From Phallusia mammillata (Eukaryota; Chordata; Ascidiacea; Phlebobranchia; Ascidiidae): 64,000 nucleotides of DNA. Below are positions 41,501 to 55,706 of the stretch, piece by piece. Positions within the stretch are counted from its first letter, which is position 1; each line of letters opens with the position of its first letter. Both the position numbers and the translations under genes were made by a program. The DNA lies in contig QLIY01000168.1 of NCBI GenBank assembly GCA_003260075.1, positions 124,001-188,000 on the forward strand. Direction: 5' to 3'. The notes under the pieces were generated by a model. That model was not told where the DNA came from and ran no database searches. It was given only the letters and a program-made list of their open reading frames with translations.

Positions 41501-44500
41501 TGCTTCTTAACGTTATGTGCGATTTTTGGACATTTTTCTTGGGTATCGGTTTACTACGTCACCTTTTTCTTGTGATTTGTTGGCAAACACAATATATTCA
41601 ATGCAGTCTTGTTTCAGAACAATATACAGTAAATCTCGATTAATCCGGATCTTCGCCCATTTCGGATAAAACTTGAGGTACAAATGATTCGTAACGTGGT
41701 AAGGCTTAAACTATTTGACATCGGTTAACCAGGATTTTCGCCTAATCCGGACAAATTTTTGGTCCAAATGGGTCCGGATTAACCGAAGTTTACTAGTATA
41801 GTTCTTTATTTTCAAGCAAATTTTAGGCGCACAGTTAGGCCAGCCAATGTATGTTATTGAAAAAAGTCGTTCCCTGGTCCAAAAATGTCAAACCAACGCA
41901 ATTAAAAAAATTCATCAATCGTCCCACCCCAGCGAGGGTTATCAATCATTGTGACGTCACAAAGTGGCATCTCGAACATTTACGACCTGTGGAGTTGGCA
42001 CAGTAACGCCGACGTCATTATTTCCGAACACGAATTCGAAATGGCATCGTTCAAATAAGGTCACTACGCAACCAAACTTTCGAAGAAGTTTTACCCAGTA
42101 ATGGCAAATTTCTAAACGATGCTCTTCTGTTTTCGGGCAACCAGTTATTTTATTTTAAAGGATTTGCTCATTTCTGAGTATTTGTTAGGTTAATGTTGAT
42201 TAATTGTTGGAATAAAAGCATGTTCTAGTTTAAATAATGGTTTATAAGGACACAATTTCTTTAAAAAATGTTCAGAAGATAGTTATGCCATTATCATCAA
42301 TGAATTAAAGCTTTAACATTAAACTACAGGTAAACATACATTATTACGCACGAGACGTAAAAATTAGAGACAAATTCTCAAAAATATAAAATAGACTTGA
42401 ACATTGTACAATTGAAAGTCAAATTTATATATTTTCCAATCTATTTTTCACTTTCTTGCTACACATCTACACATGTTTATAAATTAAAAAAATCAACAAC
42501 AATATTCCTATAGCCTATAACCCTTATGACTGGCAAACTTTTGCCTATCATGGTCGCTTTATAAAATTTTAGCTCACATACCTCAAACTGTTCCCAGTCT
42601 TTGACGTCATCAAGTGTTGGATCAGAGTCGCATCCTGATTGGTTGAGATAATGATATTCGGATGGTTCACGCAGATGGAGCTTTTCTGTAAACAAAGTTT
42701 GTAGACAACTAATTCTTGCATTAATTTTGTGTCAAAAAAAAACAATAATTGATTATGGTATGGCTGTCTGCCTCGCAAGTCTGATTATAATTCTAATACA
42801 TCAGTTTTTTTAAGTTTTGGACTGAGGGGATGCAGTCCAATTATTATTAATCAAACAAATTTATTGGTTAGTTAGTTTACAGACACTGACTATGCTTTTA
42901 TAGCGAAATACATTTCTCTAATATAAAAAAGCTAACAGATTTTAACTTGGAGATACATGTTTCCAAACTGGTGGTATAATTTATTGGTTATTCAGCAATT
43001 GTAAATGGTATTATTTCTGAAAAAAACTCTTGCAACGTTTATCTGGATTGGTAAGCTTGTGTCGTTTTGGACACTTAACAAGGCAAATACGTTACACCAA
43101 AATACAGTATAAAGACTTGGTTGTTTATTAACTGAAAGAAAAGGTCCAACACAGTGAATAAACATAAAATGTCAGTCCGTTAGTGGTTTGTATGTTAAAA
43201 AACTTGTGTCGATGGGATTCGAACCCGCGAACTTTCGGGTGTCAACTTTTCTTACCTCTTTCGTCTTGAGATAATCCACGAACGAGCTGGTAGAAAATAT
43301 GGTAGTTTCTTTCACCAGGATTTTGACGAACAACTCTGTGCTGTAAAACAATTTTAATTTGTTAGTCTCGGTGCAGTTGAAAATTTATTCGCATACGCCC
43401 CCCCCCCCCACGAACGAGCTGGTAGAAAATATGGTAGTTTCTTTCACCGGGATTCTGACGAACAACTCTGTGCTGTAAAACAATTTCCATGGTTAGTCTC
43501 GGTGCAGTTGAAAATTTATTCGCATACACTATTCAAGCTTTAGACAAGAATGAACATATTTGAATTTAAGTCCATTTAAATGGTCAATAAAAACGCTCTT
43601 TGCTATACAGTTTAAAGCTATAGAAACTATTGAAGCTCCAGAACAGAATGCATTAATTTGAATTCAAGCGCATTTAAAAGTTCAATAAAAACTGAATTTC
43701 ACGTATTTAACGTAAATGAATAAGAAATAAACTGAAAAGCAAAACTAACCTTTTCTAGTAGATCTGATTTGTGGATGAAAGTAAAAGCCTTCGAGTAAAG
43801 GAAAACGAAATAAACAGTGGTGCTTTTAGTATAAAACGTCAAATGCTGTAGTAATTTCTCGTCAGTTTATTAAATCGAATAAATCAATCCATTTTTAGGA
43901 TTTTAAAAAGAAATCCTATTTATCTTTATGTTGTTAAGTCTAAGATTTCAACAAATTATGGTAATGTTTAGCAAAGGCACTCAAAATGGAAACAAGTCAA
44001 AAAGAAAATTCCCTCTGTACATTATACATTAAAATATATCAATAACAATTAGAAGGATACAGTCTGTAATCCGAGCTCCTTTGATCTGACCAGCCTCGCT
44101 AAACAGAAGTTGGATAAATTTGCCAAATCGACTGGAATTATTGTTGTACACTGTCTTTGCGTTCCCAAGGGCTTCCAGTAATGGACTGCTCTCCAAAATC
44201 GACTGCTCAATCGAACGACCATTTTCCTTTGATGGTCTGGGAAAGATATAAGGTTTACATTGATGATACACTAAATAGAATTATCTTGGTAAAACCAGTG
44301 CATCAATTTATAACACGACTTAAGGAAGCTTAAAGGACATTTAAACACTAAAACTAATGCATTAATTAATAACACAACTTAAGGAAGCCTAAAGGACATT
44401 TCAACACTTAAATGTTCAAAAAACGTTGAAAAAAAAGCTACACAGTAAGCACACTGCTATCATTTTCATTCCTAAAAACTAATTCACACATAGCCTAATT

Positions 44501-47500
44501 GCGTCACGCCGGTTATAATTACGTCACAGACGAGTGGCAGACGGCACTTACTCGGTTTTACCCGAAGCTTTGCTGACGTGAGACAGGTAACTGAGCATGA
44601 ATTTGGTCGTCTCCGTTTTTCCGGCTCCACTCTCCCCACTGAACAGATGGAAAAGGTTAAGAAGGTTAATGCAGGATTTTTGTATGCACAGCAGTTCTGT
44701 ATATGGAATGGGTAAATGGGTTTAACTGTAGGCCGTTGGGGTTTGGTGATCAGGTTAACTGTTGGTTCTATTGAGTGACACTTTGTCCTAATTAGGCGTA
44801 CTTATATGTGGATTTATGAATGTAAAAAAAAATTGAAAACGTGAATTTAGATTTTTAGGTAATTTTAAAATATTTGAAGAGTGGCAAACTACAAAAACGT
44901 TTTTTTCTGTTTCCTTTTAAAATCTTTGCCATTTATTACATAATTTATGTATATTTGAATTAGAAATTTTGTGTAACGAACCAACATGCATTAAAATTGC
45001 TTGTTTTTTTAACAAATTCTCAATCTGGTTCAGACGTTAATTCTTAGAGCTGAAAATTTGTTTTAATTTCTTATTTTAAACTATTTGCAAGTTTTGAACA
45101 ATTTAGGATTGATAACACAGCTTGAAAATAAAGGTTGGACGCATATCCTAATGATGTCCTTCATACAGATTAACCTTTCCGTCAATTAAAATCCTTAAAG
45201 CAGGTCCAACAAATGCTAATTCAACGACCAATTACCTAAGGTCATAATAAGGTCACGATAGCCCAGAATGCCGTGATTTCCAGAGAAGACCTGCTTTCGC
45301 GTTGGCACATATGCAAAAAAGGATAGCCATGCCGGGAAAGTCCCTGTATTGACGCAGTTTCTGACACGAGTCAAAGAAAAACGAAATTTCACCGAAATGT
45401 TTCTTCTGCTGGCAGATGGTTAAGGGTTGGGAAGCCAAGAATCGCCTTACTGCGTGCACGTTTAATTGTAAAGGTAGAGAAAAATCAATTCTGATTTACC
45501 CAGTAATCGACTTCGTATGGCGTACTTTATCTCGTCTAGAACCTGCTGGTTCAAGCACAATATGCAACCGGCTGTACCCTGTTAGGTTGTGCGTTCGGTT
45601 GCGATCCTACGGCAGAATATACCCAGAACACTCCAAGCATCATTTAAACAACAAGACACTTGAATTGATAACCCATATTTTTTGGTGTCTTGGTTGTTTT
45701 ACGAAACCGTTCAACATTAATAATTTGATGAAGAAAAATTGCAAACAAAATTTGGCTTGATGTTTGTTTCGCGTTGCCTGGATAAAGTTACAAAACTTTT
45801 ATTAATTCCATTAATTTATTCCAAGGAAAATAACGGCCTAAATAGATTTAAAATGCGACATGCTTTATTAATCAAACGTTTCGGCAAATGGTAATGCCAT
45901 CAGAAGTGATATGAGGTGCCACATCAGTTTCTATTTGGGCCGTTTTTCCTCATTAAACTCACGAGCAGGTCCGTGTAGTGACCCAAAACTTTCATTGTTA
46001 CGAATTGATCAACCTACATGCCCGAGAATACTATCAACATACGCAGCAACGTAACATAAACATTCCGAAGGCTTGACGGGTAACTAATTGACGTAAGGAA
46101 TCACGTCACGCCTTAAGTACGGTATTGTTTCCTGATGTGACATCATGGAACGTTCGATAAAACAAAACATGAGGTTGCTCAAAAAGGTTGAAGAAAAAAA
46201 TGTTTATTTTCATTACTCCAATAGCATGGCTGTTTTTTCGTTTAGGTTTTTTGACTTGTGCAATCTATTTATGAACACAGATGACTTGATGACCTCCTTG
46301 GTAGCTTCACTATGCGCAAAAGTGCTTGCCAAATTCGTTACATTTGCATGACCTAAAATATATATGTATGCGCAACTGGAAATAAACATACCACATAATA
46401 TCTATATACGATGGAAAACAATAAAAGGGCAAAACCTAGGTAAGTGATGACGTTTTTTATGAGCCAAATTTTTATCGCAACGATTTTCTCAGTGAAATTC
46501 TGCTGTGTCAGCACAAACTGCATTACAGTCAACCATAATAATCTGTCCTTGACAAAAAGACAATTATTTTAAAATTCAAGTACCCCCCCCCCAGAAAAAC
46601 GAAATTTCACCGAAATGTTTCTTCTGCTGGCAGATGGTTAGGGTTGGGAAGCCAAGAATCGCCTTACTACGTGCACGTTTAATTGTAAAGGTAGAAGCCC
46701 CCCCCCCACAGATGACTTGATGACCTCCTTGGTAGCTTCACTATGCGCAAAAGTGTTTGCAAAATTAGTTACATTTGCATGACTTGTAAATATATGAGCA
46801 ACTGCAAATAAACATATGGTATAATATATATGATAAGCAACATTTAAGGCCCCCCCCCCAAGTGTAGTTAGGTGGTGAAGTTTTTTTTTTATCAGCAAAA
46901 TTTTTCCCGGACGTTTTTTCGTTGAAGTAAAATTCTGCTGCGCCAGCAAAAATTACCTCACAGTCAAACATAATCCGTTCTAGAGAAAAAGACAACTTTT
47001 TTAAAAGTTGAGGATTTGCGATTGCTAACAAGACAGAGAGTGACAGTAATCGTTAAAATACACTGCTAATCGGTTCTCTACGCATGTTTTTGGTATCCAA
47101 TAGCCTAAGAGTGTGTTCTAAACAAACATGAGTCAACATGTTACAATTTTGACTCCACTTAGTCGATAAATTAATTGTACCTTGACAACTTAATCTTTTA
47201 AACTGCCAATGAACGCCATTTAGCTGGGTTTTGGGGCGCTAAAACATTTCTCTACTGTGCCCCCCCCCCCCATGTTTTTGGTATCCAATAGCCCGAGAGT
47301 GTGGTCTTAACAAACATGAGTCAACATGTTACAATTTTGAATGAAATTAGTCAAACAAATTAATTGTAACTTGACAACTTAATCTTTTAAACTGCCAACG
47401 AACGCCATTTAGCTTGGTTTTGGGGCGCTAAAACATTTCTCTACGGTGTACAAAATAACATTGCGGTTCATGTGTTAAACCAATTAACAGGTTTAGAATA

Positions 47501-50500
47501 AATAACGTTTCCAAACCTGATCCCATTATTTGAAATACCTACAAATAGCCAATACAGTCTTGGCATACCCAAGGTGGTTTAAAATTTCAAAACGTGTAAA
47601 CATTTTGTTAATTTTGACAACCTCAATTATAATACCTGAGCAAGGGTTAATTCGTTCAGAAACGTTAAGACGTTTTGACGCACGAAAATGACACTTTTGA
47701 AAACACGAGTTGATTGGGCTATGTGTTGGAAAAATAGAGAATTTTAGGGTTCACAAGTTTTCATTTTACCAGTTTTGAACCCTAATTTTCTTATTATCAT
47801 CAACTTTTTAAGGCAGTATTTTGACATTATAAACTTATTTTGAAGAATTAGCGAAGTCAATGTCATTTAAAGCAATAAAATAATTTCCATATCGTATGTA
47901 AAGTTAGGTAAATGTGACGGTAATTTTCAATCAATCATCGCAAAGCGCCAAAGTGTTCAATCTTTTTTTTTAGCCATAACAACTTAATCTTGTTAGGTGA
48001 ACCAACAAAACAGGGGAAATTGTTAAGCGTCCAGCTGCGGTATAACATTTCACTTAACGAGCTGAGCAAAAACCACAAACTTACTCAAAGTTGACATATA
48101 CACACACATTATAAGAGTTGCATTTTTAGTTAATCTTGGAAACGCATTTGAAAATACGTTCTTTCATTACCACGTTTTTTTCGAGAATTTTGCTGAACGA
48201 TATTCGAAAGAAGTAAAATTAACGAAAACAACAATTCACTCAGAATTGACACAAACAAACGCATTATAAAAGTTGTATTTTTAGTTGGCTTTCAATCTTG
48301 GAACGACAAGTTAAAATTAACACGATTTTTTGAGAATTTTGCCGAATGATGTTCCAAAGTAATAAAATTAGCAAAACCGGGCAAGGATCGTGTTTTAATA
48401 ACGCGCAACGTCACGTAAATAACCAGAACGTGGCCTGTCGTCATGACAACCAATAAAGAACGTTACCCGGCACGTTACAACGTCCCTATTAATTACAGCA
48501 AAAAGAAAACCAAAGAGAGAAAACTTCTTAATAAGGTATTTGCAAACTGACAAATTTTGAGACCCAAAGTGCATGATACTAATGGCTTTTAGCCCATGTA
48601 TGGCATATTTTGAGTTTCGTTAGGTCAGTGGTTCTCAACTCGTTTTAGGCCATAGACCATCAATAATATTAACATAATATCGTGAACCAGTCCATTGTAC
48701 CCCCCCCCCACTAATGGCTTTTAGCCCATGTATTGCATATTTGGATTTTCGTCAGGTCAGTGGTTCTCAACTCGTTTTAGGCCATAGACCATCACTAATA
48801 TTAACATAATATCGAGGACCAGTCCATTGTAAAGTAACGATAAAGACAGCAACCTCAACAAGCATATTGGCTTAAAATATATTCCTTCAATACAGAATTT
48901 CGAGGAGTGATATCAAATAACTGAAAACTAACAATATATGGTCAACAAATTGAATAAGTTTTTTTAGCATTAAGTATTCAATAAACTATTTTTAATTATA
49001 TTTCCAGTTTATCGCCAAATATAGTTAACGTCCTGCCCCCCCCCCCAGAATTTCGAGGAGTGATATCAAATAACTGAAAACTAACAATATATGGCCAACA
49101 AATTGGATAAGTTTTTTTCAGCACTGAATATTCAATAAACTATTTATATTTCCAGTTTATCGCCAAATATAATTAACGTCCTGTGGAATATAGGTCACCA
49201 GTTGAGAACCATTGCGTTCGATCATTCATTATATTGCTTTATTCAAACGAGTGTGTATTCGAATCCAAACAATGACTGTTCAAACAATGCGTTATTTACA
49301 TCAACGCCGTTATAATAGCACACGCCATCCGGCATCTAGTATTTCAGTAAGCGCGACCTTTACTTGACACTTTCCCATGACTGAATATACGACCTTACTA
49401 CAACAATAATACCACTCTATCAGGCCTTAATATATATAACCCTGCATACAACCCAGAGATATGTTAATAAACAGGCAGCCTGGCATTTAAGGTAATTAGG
49501 AATAGAATGCAAATTTGGAAACACCGCACATTTAAAACTTTCGCTGTAATGCAATTCTGTAAAAAAAGCTATTTGCCTTCATAAAGCAAGCAAACTTAAA
49601 TAGTTAATTTAATACAGGCTAAAAACTTTGAAGTCATCCACAGCTTTTTTAAAGATTTTCAGTTCTGTTTGAATAAGACACTGATAAATCCTATCAGTTA
49701 GGTGAAATAAGTTAAAAAATAGTGAAACCTTATTCGAATAGAAAAATAAGGAGGTCCCTTACCTGATCAGAACGCATTGATTCTCTTCGCGTTTCCACAT
49801 ACACGTGTAGCACTCATTGGATATAGCGTACACGTGCGGAGGTTCATCTCCGAGATCTTTGTTCTTGTATTTCGTGAGGACTTGATCAGAGTAAAGGTCG
49901 TGCAGGCGCTTATATGGGTTCACAGATATCAGAATGGAACCAATGTAAGTCTGAAAGTTAAAATATTAAACCGATTACCTTTTAAAATCTTGCGTGCAAC
50001 GTAATATAGCAACAGTATACGTATTTTATGTCTTTCGAGCAGTTTACTTCGTTGAAGATAGCGCATGAAAGCCCATTTTGATTTAAACTGAAATTAATAA
50101 ACTACAGTCATGGGCCGTTGGTTCTGTTACGAACCTCACAAAGTTGTAAGCGGGTCCGAAATTCGAGCCCGAAACCGGCCCGAACCCGAAAGTTTAATTG
50201 ACAGGTCTATAATAATGAAGACATACACAATGGACAGTAATAAACAATGGCCTGAACAAGACCTTTTAGGGCTGTTTCGCACTAGGTAATATCCAGCAAC
50301 TAGCTACTTAGCTAAGTGATATACATTTGAAAAAAAATGGGCAAAGAGTGTAAAGTCAGACCCGAATCAAGCCCCTTTGTTAAAAAAAACAAAGCCCGAA
50401 CCCGCTCTAAACTCTTGAACCACATATCAACTACAAAACATGCCAAAAACAGATTTAATAGCTTTCGAATTTCAGAGAATTACAACAAATCGAATAACAC

Positions 50501-52564
50501 CTGATCTCGTCAAATACTTGCACCCCCCCCCCCTTGAACCACATATCAACTACAAAACATGCCAAAAACAGATTTAATAGCATTCGAATTTCAGGGAATT
50601 ACAACAAATCGAATAACACCTGATCTCGTCAAATACTTGCATATTTGGCTTTCGAATCAGTTCCTAAACTTTGTTTGTTTTTGCAAAACATTCATGTTTC
50701 TTTTCTTGTGATTCTCCTTTACGCTGTGCCAGAAATCCCAAACCAATTAGGCAACATCGTTTAGGAATGGACTTGAATTACAGACAGGGTCATAAACAAA
50801 GTTAACGGTTAAATCTGCAATCCCAATTTGCGATGTTATCGATAAGGAAGAACAAGCTTTTCGTGGCACCGTAAAACTACTTGGTAGCCCGCGAAACCGC
50901 AAAATAGTGCTTGAGAACCGCTTGGTTACCCTGCGTATCTTGGCAAATTTTCCCAGTTGTATGACAAATTACTTGCGATTAATCGATACCGCATTTCATT
51001 CTAGCGTAAACAACCAAGATGATTGATCCCTAGTAGATGGTGAAAACAAGCGTTCGATTTTACCGATTAATTAACTTGCCTAATAAGCCTAATTCCGAGG
51101 GAAGCAGCATCTTTTACGTGTAGTATAATAGATCTATTGTTTATTTTCGAAATATGATACTTCAAATAACGTAACAGTTTATTATTTTTGATTTGCGAGG
51201 TCAATATATCACAATTGAGTGAATTGACTAAGAAAACCAAAATATCATAGCATTCGCATAATCTCCATGATGTAAAATAGGTTGCGGTGAATATAAGAAA
51301 TACTGGGTTGAAGTTTGTATGCTCCAAAGGCATTTACTTTTCGCTTATGCCTCAGTTAATGTTTCAACTTTCAAGCAAGTTTAAACTCGGCTTTATTCGA
51401 ATCCTACTAACATGTCTGATAGGTATCGAAAGCAATAACAAAGTCAAGTAACCTAATCAACCCAAAATATACAACTTCTAAGATTAGACCGTTACCAAAG
51501 TAGACAACGATAACGGTACTTGGATAAATCGTATTTATCGATAGATAAACCTAAAGGCGCTTGGAAAAGTCATCAATTTCAAACCCACAATGGTACATGA
51601 AAGTCCGTTAAACTACACAAACCGATTAGCTGCGGTTATAAGATGAAAAAAACGTGTTTAGGCTTTTAGGTAATTTTTAGTTGGTGTAACATGGGGTTGG
51701 AGGTTATATTTCTATGTTTGACGCTGTAGCGATTGCGCAATGAGGTCAAAAAGTCGATAAAAATTGGATAAAACTGGATGTGGTTGTGATTTTTTTAATC
51801 ATTCAATTTTCTTTTAATTTAAGAATACCAGACAGTTATCAAAGCAACATTAAGGTAAAAACAATAACACTCCCAAACACACGTTATCTTTGAGCATGAA
51901 ACAGATAAATTTGACGCATATAGGAAATAAACTTAAAATGCTTTCTCTTTTTTACCTAATTCCAAAAAATATCTTGCTTGGGGATAAATAACGCTATGCA
52001 CTAACTTGCAACAAAACAATGAAAACGGGTGTTACTATTATCAAATGCACAACTGTGTAAACTGTAACGCTTAAACACTAGACAGGTCAGAAATAGTTTT
52101 GTTTGAAACAAATTTCGCCATACTTAAACTCTGTTGGGTTTACTTTAATTTTTTTAGGGTAAAAAAACTTACATAGATGTCATTGTTTTGGTATCGTGTG
52201 TTCAGGTTGCAGAGAATTGAAGCCTGATTCAGTTCGGTCATTTTGGCCATATCCGGCACACCCTCCAATAATAAGCCGTTCATGGGTTTGACCTCTGCAC
52301 TGGTGACCTCTGACACCCATTTCCGATGTTCCTAGATAAACATAGAAACGTTAAGCATTTAAATGAATATAAATCTTGAAAAGCGTGAACAAAGTTATTT
52401 TTCTCTTTCACAAACTTTGTGCTAAGGTATAAATTATGTTTGAAATAAACAAAAATAGGCAGTTGACCTAAAAAGTGACAAAATGACTGTTTAAGGTAGA
52501 TGGTTCTTAACCAATCCCCAGGGGTTCGGTAAGGCTGAATCAGGGTTTCGACGAAGGTCTTTTG

Positions 52565-52600
<36 letters not shown>

Positions 52601-55600
52601 ATAGTCGGCAAACGTTTTAATCAAACTATTGCTAAAAAAGCAATTTTTATTTGCTAGACGGCAAAACATAGGAAGGTGGTTATATTTGAAGTAACCAAGA
52701 TCACTGTGCGCATTGTTCGTAAGCAGCAAAACAACGAATCTTTGTTGGCAGCAAAAACGTATGGTCAAAAGCACAAAATGAGTATGAAACCTAGGATGTA
52801 ACTTTTTGGGGTTCGACCAAAGGCTGAAAAATATTAAAGTATTCGGCCGTGATAAAAAGGTTAAGAAACACTGGTTTAAGGTTATTGTGTTTAAAACTGT
52901 TTGAAAACTAGCGAAATAATTACATGGAAACTCCAACGGCATTTTAACCCTTTTCCCAGTCTACTTTCCAGGGAAAGGGCAATTATTCGATCAGGTCTTC
53001 TTAAAAAGTTAGAAGGCAGCAAACACAGGAAGTAGCTAAACCTGGCCTTTGGCATTTTTCGCACCGATTGTTTTAATTTAACAAAGAAAAGTTCACAAAT
53101 GACTCGACCATAAATCACTGACCAATTCAACAATAAGGTTATTATTTACTTTTGTTTTAAAGTTATTATTTAAGGTTAATACGGATCTTTTATAACAACA
53201 GTTTTACTGACACATGAAAACACTTTAGTAGATACCCACAATAGACGTGAAACTCGTTTGTTGAAGAAAACCAGTGCTAAAAATATATATTGTGGCTATT
53301 CTCCATTTTCCGTTCCTTATTCAAATAGAATCAAGTTTCATAGAAGGGTTTCATATGAATAAAAAAATGATGAGGGTAGTCGAAATGTATATTCAGTTGA
53401 CATAAGTGACTGATTTTATTTTAACCAGGAATATTAACATCCATTGGTTTCACATATTTTAAAGGCAATAATTTTAAAACCAAACGACTGGCAGTCATTT
53501 CATTTAACATTTAAATTCGAAGTTAAGTCAAAATCCCGTGACAATGTACCGTTACCCAAAAGGTGGTCAATAGCTCAAAACATTGCATTGCTGCAAAAGA
53601 GACTTGTTTCCAAGAAACTGGCGCAGAAGCAAATTTTTTGACACCCCCCGCCCGTTTCAAATGTTAAACTTTATGCCTTCCAGTTAGTTCGACAATGGTG
53701 AGCGTTCTAAGTATTTGCCTGGGTGGAGCTACTTACACCATACGTTATTCCTGATCCAAAAGTGCTTAATTTTCGATAGGTGGCGTAAAGAGCTGAATTA
53801 TTTATTTAGCGGCTATAAATGGGTTGGGTTGGGAAATATTTACATAAAACTTTTACATTAGTAACTAATTTTTTGGGTTAGTTTTATTGAATTTTAAGTG
53901 CTAATACCTTACCCCAACCCTAATAGCTTTAACCCTTAGCATTTTTTGAGATATACCGTTTTAAATGAAAAAAGTGCTCTTTACGCCACCTATCGAAAAT
54001 TAAGCACTTTTGGATCAGGAGAAACGTATCGTGTTAGTAGCTCTACCGAAAAACATATCAGCATCAACTGGGGGAAACTACCTAAGGCACAACCGCAAAA
54101 TGTCAAACGTTTTGGTATTTGTTGTCGTGAAATGTCAAGATGATGTGTTATTGTGTCCTATTGACACTTGTGCTAATGANGGTAGAGCTACTAACACCAT
54201 ACGTTTCTCCTGATCCAAAAGTGCTTAATTTTCGATAGGTGGCGTAAAGAGCTGAATTATTTATTTAGCGGCTATAAATGGGTTGGGTTGGGAAATATTT
54301 ACATAAAACTTTTACATTAGTAACTAATTTTTTGGGGGTTAGTTTTATTGAATTTTAAGTTCTAATACCTTACCCCAACCCTAACAGCCCTAACCGTTAG
54401 CATTTTTTGAGATATACCGTTTTGAAAATTAAGCACTTTTGGATCAGGAATAACGTATGGTGTCAGTAGCTCTACCATTTGCCTGCAGTGGCCTTTGGCA
54501 CAAAGACTCAAAAATGTTCGGGCTGTCATGATTTTAATCTTCACTGCCAAAATAGATAATATGATTATAAAAAGAGATAGGTCAAGGTAAGCTATTTGCC
54601 ATAAAGCAAGCCTATTTTAAAACAAAAGGGCTTTAAGCTTGTTAAACATGGTTTGGATGGGGTAATGAATTTGATGTTACAATGCCAACTATGCCTATGT
54701 ATAGTAGCCATTAACCCTATACGATGGTGACAATAAAGACAAAAACCATGTTTCTTAACCGGATTGCTTGGCAAAAAAATAAACGGTTCCATTGTCGCTA
54801 TGACGTCATAAACATCGATTAAATTTTCGTGTGAAAGAGTGACAGAAACTTCCGCGCTCAATCGTGAGACTTTGCCAATTTTCGGTGTGACATTTCAGTA
54901 ACATTACAAACGAATGCTTGGCCCTCTACAGCCGAGGTTTTGACAAAATAGCAATTGTGAAAGATTTTGCACAACAGTTTGGTCTTTATTCACGCACACC
55001 AATGCATGCTATTCTATTAGCAAAGTTTTCATAACAAATGTGTTTAAGTGAAGTTAATTTGTGTTTATTTCGTTTAGTTAAAAAGAAATCGTAGCAGCAC
55101 AAGTGCGCTAAAATATCCAAAAAGTCTAAAATAGCTGCGCAATCTGTTTAAAATGTTTGACATAAACAGGTTATATAATCTACTGGTTTTGTTTGCATTT
55201 AGTTTTTGATTGTGTCTAGCTGTACGAACAACCTAAACATACACAATAACTGTTTTTTGAGACTACAATCTTACAAGTTGGAGACAAAACACACTACAAC
55301 CTTAAAAATCAACAATTATGTTTGCGTGTACAAATCAAACTTAGTGTTATTTATCTGTGCCCCGTAGTAAACAATAAAAAGCAAAAAAGGCAACTGAATT
55401 ACATGTGTAGCCGGTTTACACCGCCTGCGCACCCGACAAAAAAGTAAAACCTTGGAGGAAGCAATCACTACACAGTGTAAACAAATAGGCTGACCCAGGT
55501 AGTTGCTTTACAGCAGTGCTGGTAGGAAGTCGCGTGAGTCACAGACCGGACAAACATCATGGACAACTTACTTCGCCATAGTCGCTCTTGTAAACTACTT

Positions 55601-55664
55601 CGACACCGTCGCACTGTTCCACAACGGCCGGCGTCCATTCGTCAGCATTCGAACCGTTGACCAG

Positions 55665-55706
<42 letters not shown>

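Larger units (their letters stand above)
44639..49762. other. MYO10 intron 4/5, 5.1 kb, mosaic of duplicated segments
   Basis: It contains the 45.4-47.0 kb mosaic, the third MITE family member (45828-45948), duplicated pairs at 47093-47440, 48578-48831 and 48893-49182, and a hAT-like element (48625-49214). No exon was found, and exons 4 and 5 join in phase across it. Confidence 0.7.
52332..55571. other. MYO10 intron 2/3, 3.2 kb
   Basis: It holds the hAT element at 52498-52874 and the Mutator-like composite at 53722-54476. From 54490 to 55571 I see AT-rich sequence only. The switch from C to G in the homopolymer runs falls in this intron. Confidence 0.6.

Noticed and set aside
52280-52942. 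220-residue minus-strand open frame
   Set aside because: It runs from a hAT element through the C32 run (read as poly-Gly) into another frame of MYO10 exon 3. The real exon is 52173-52331.
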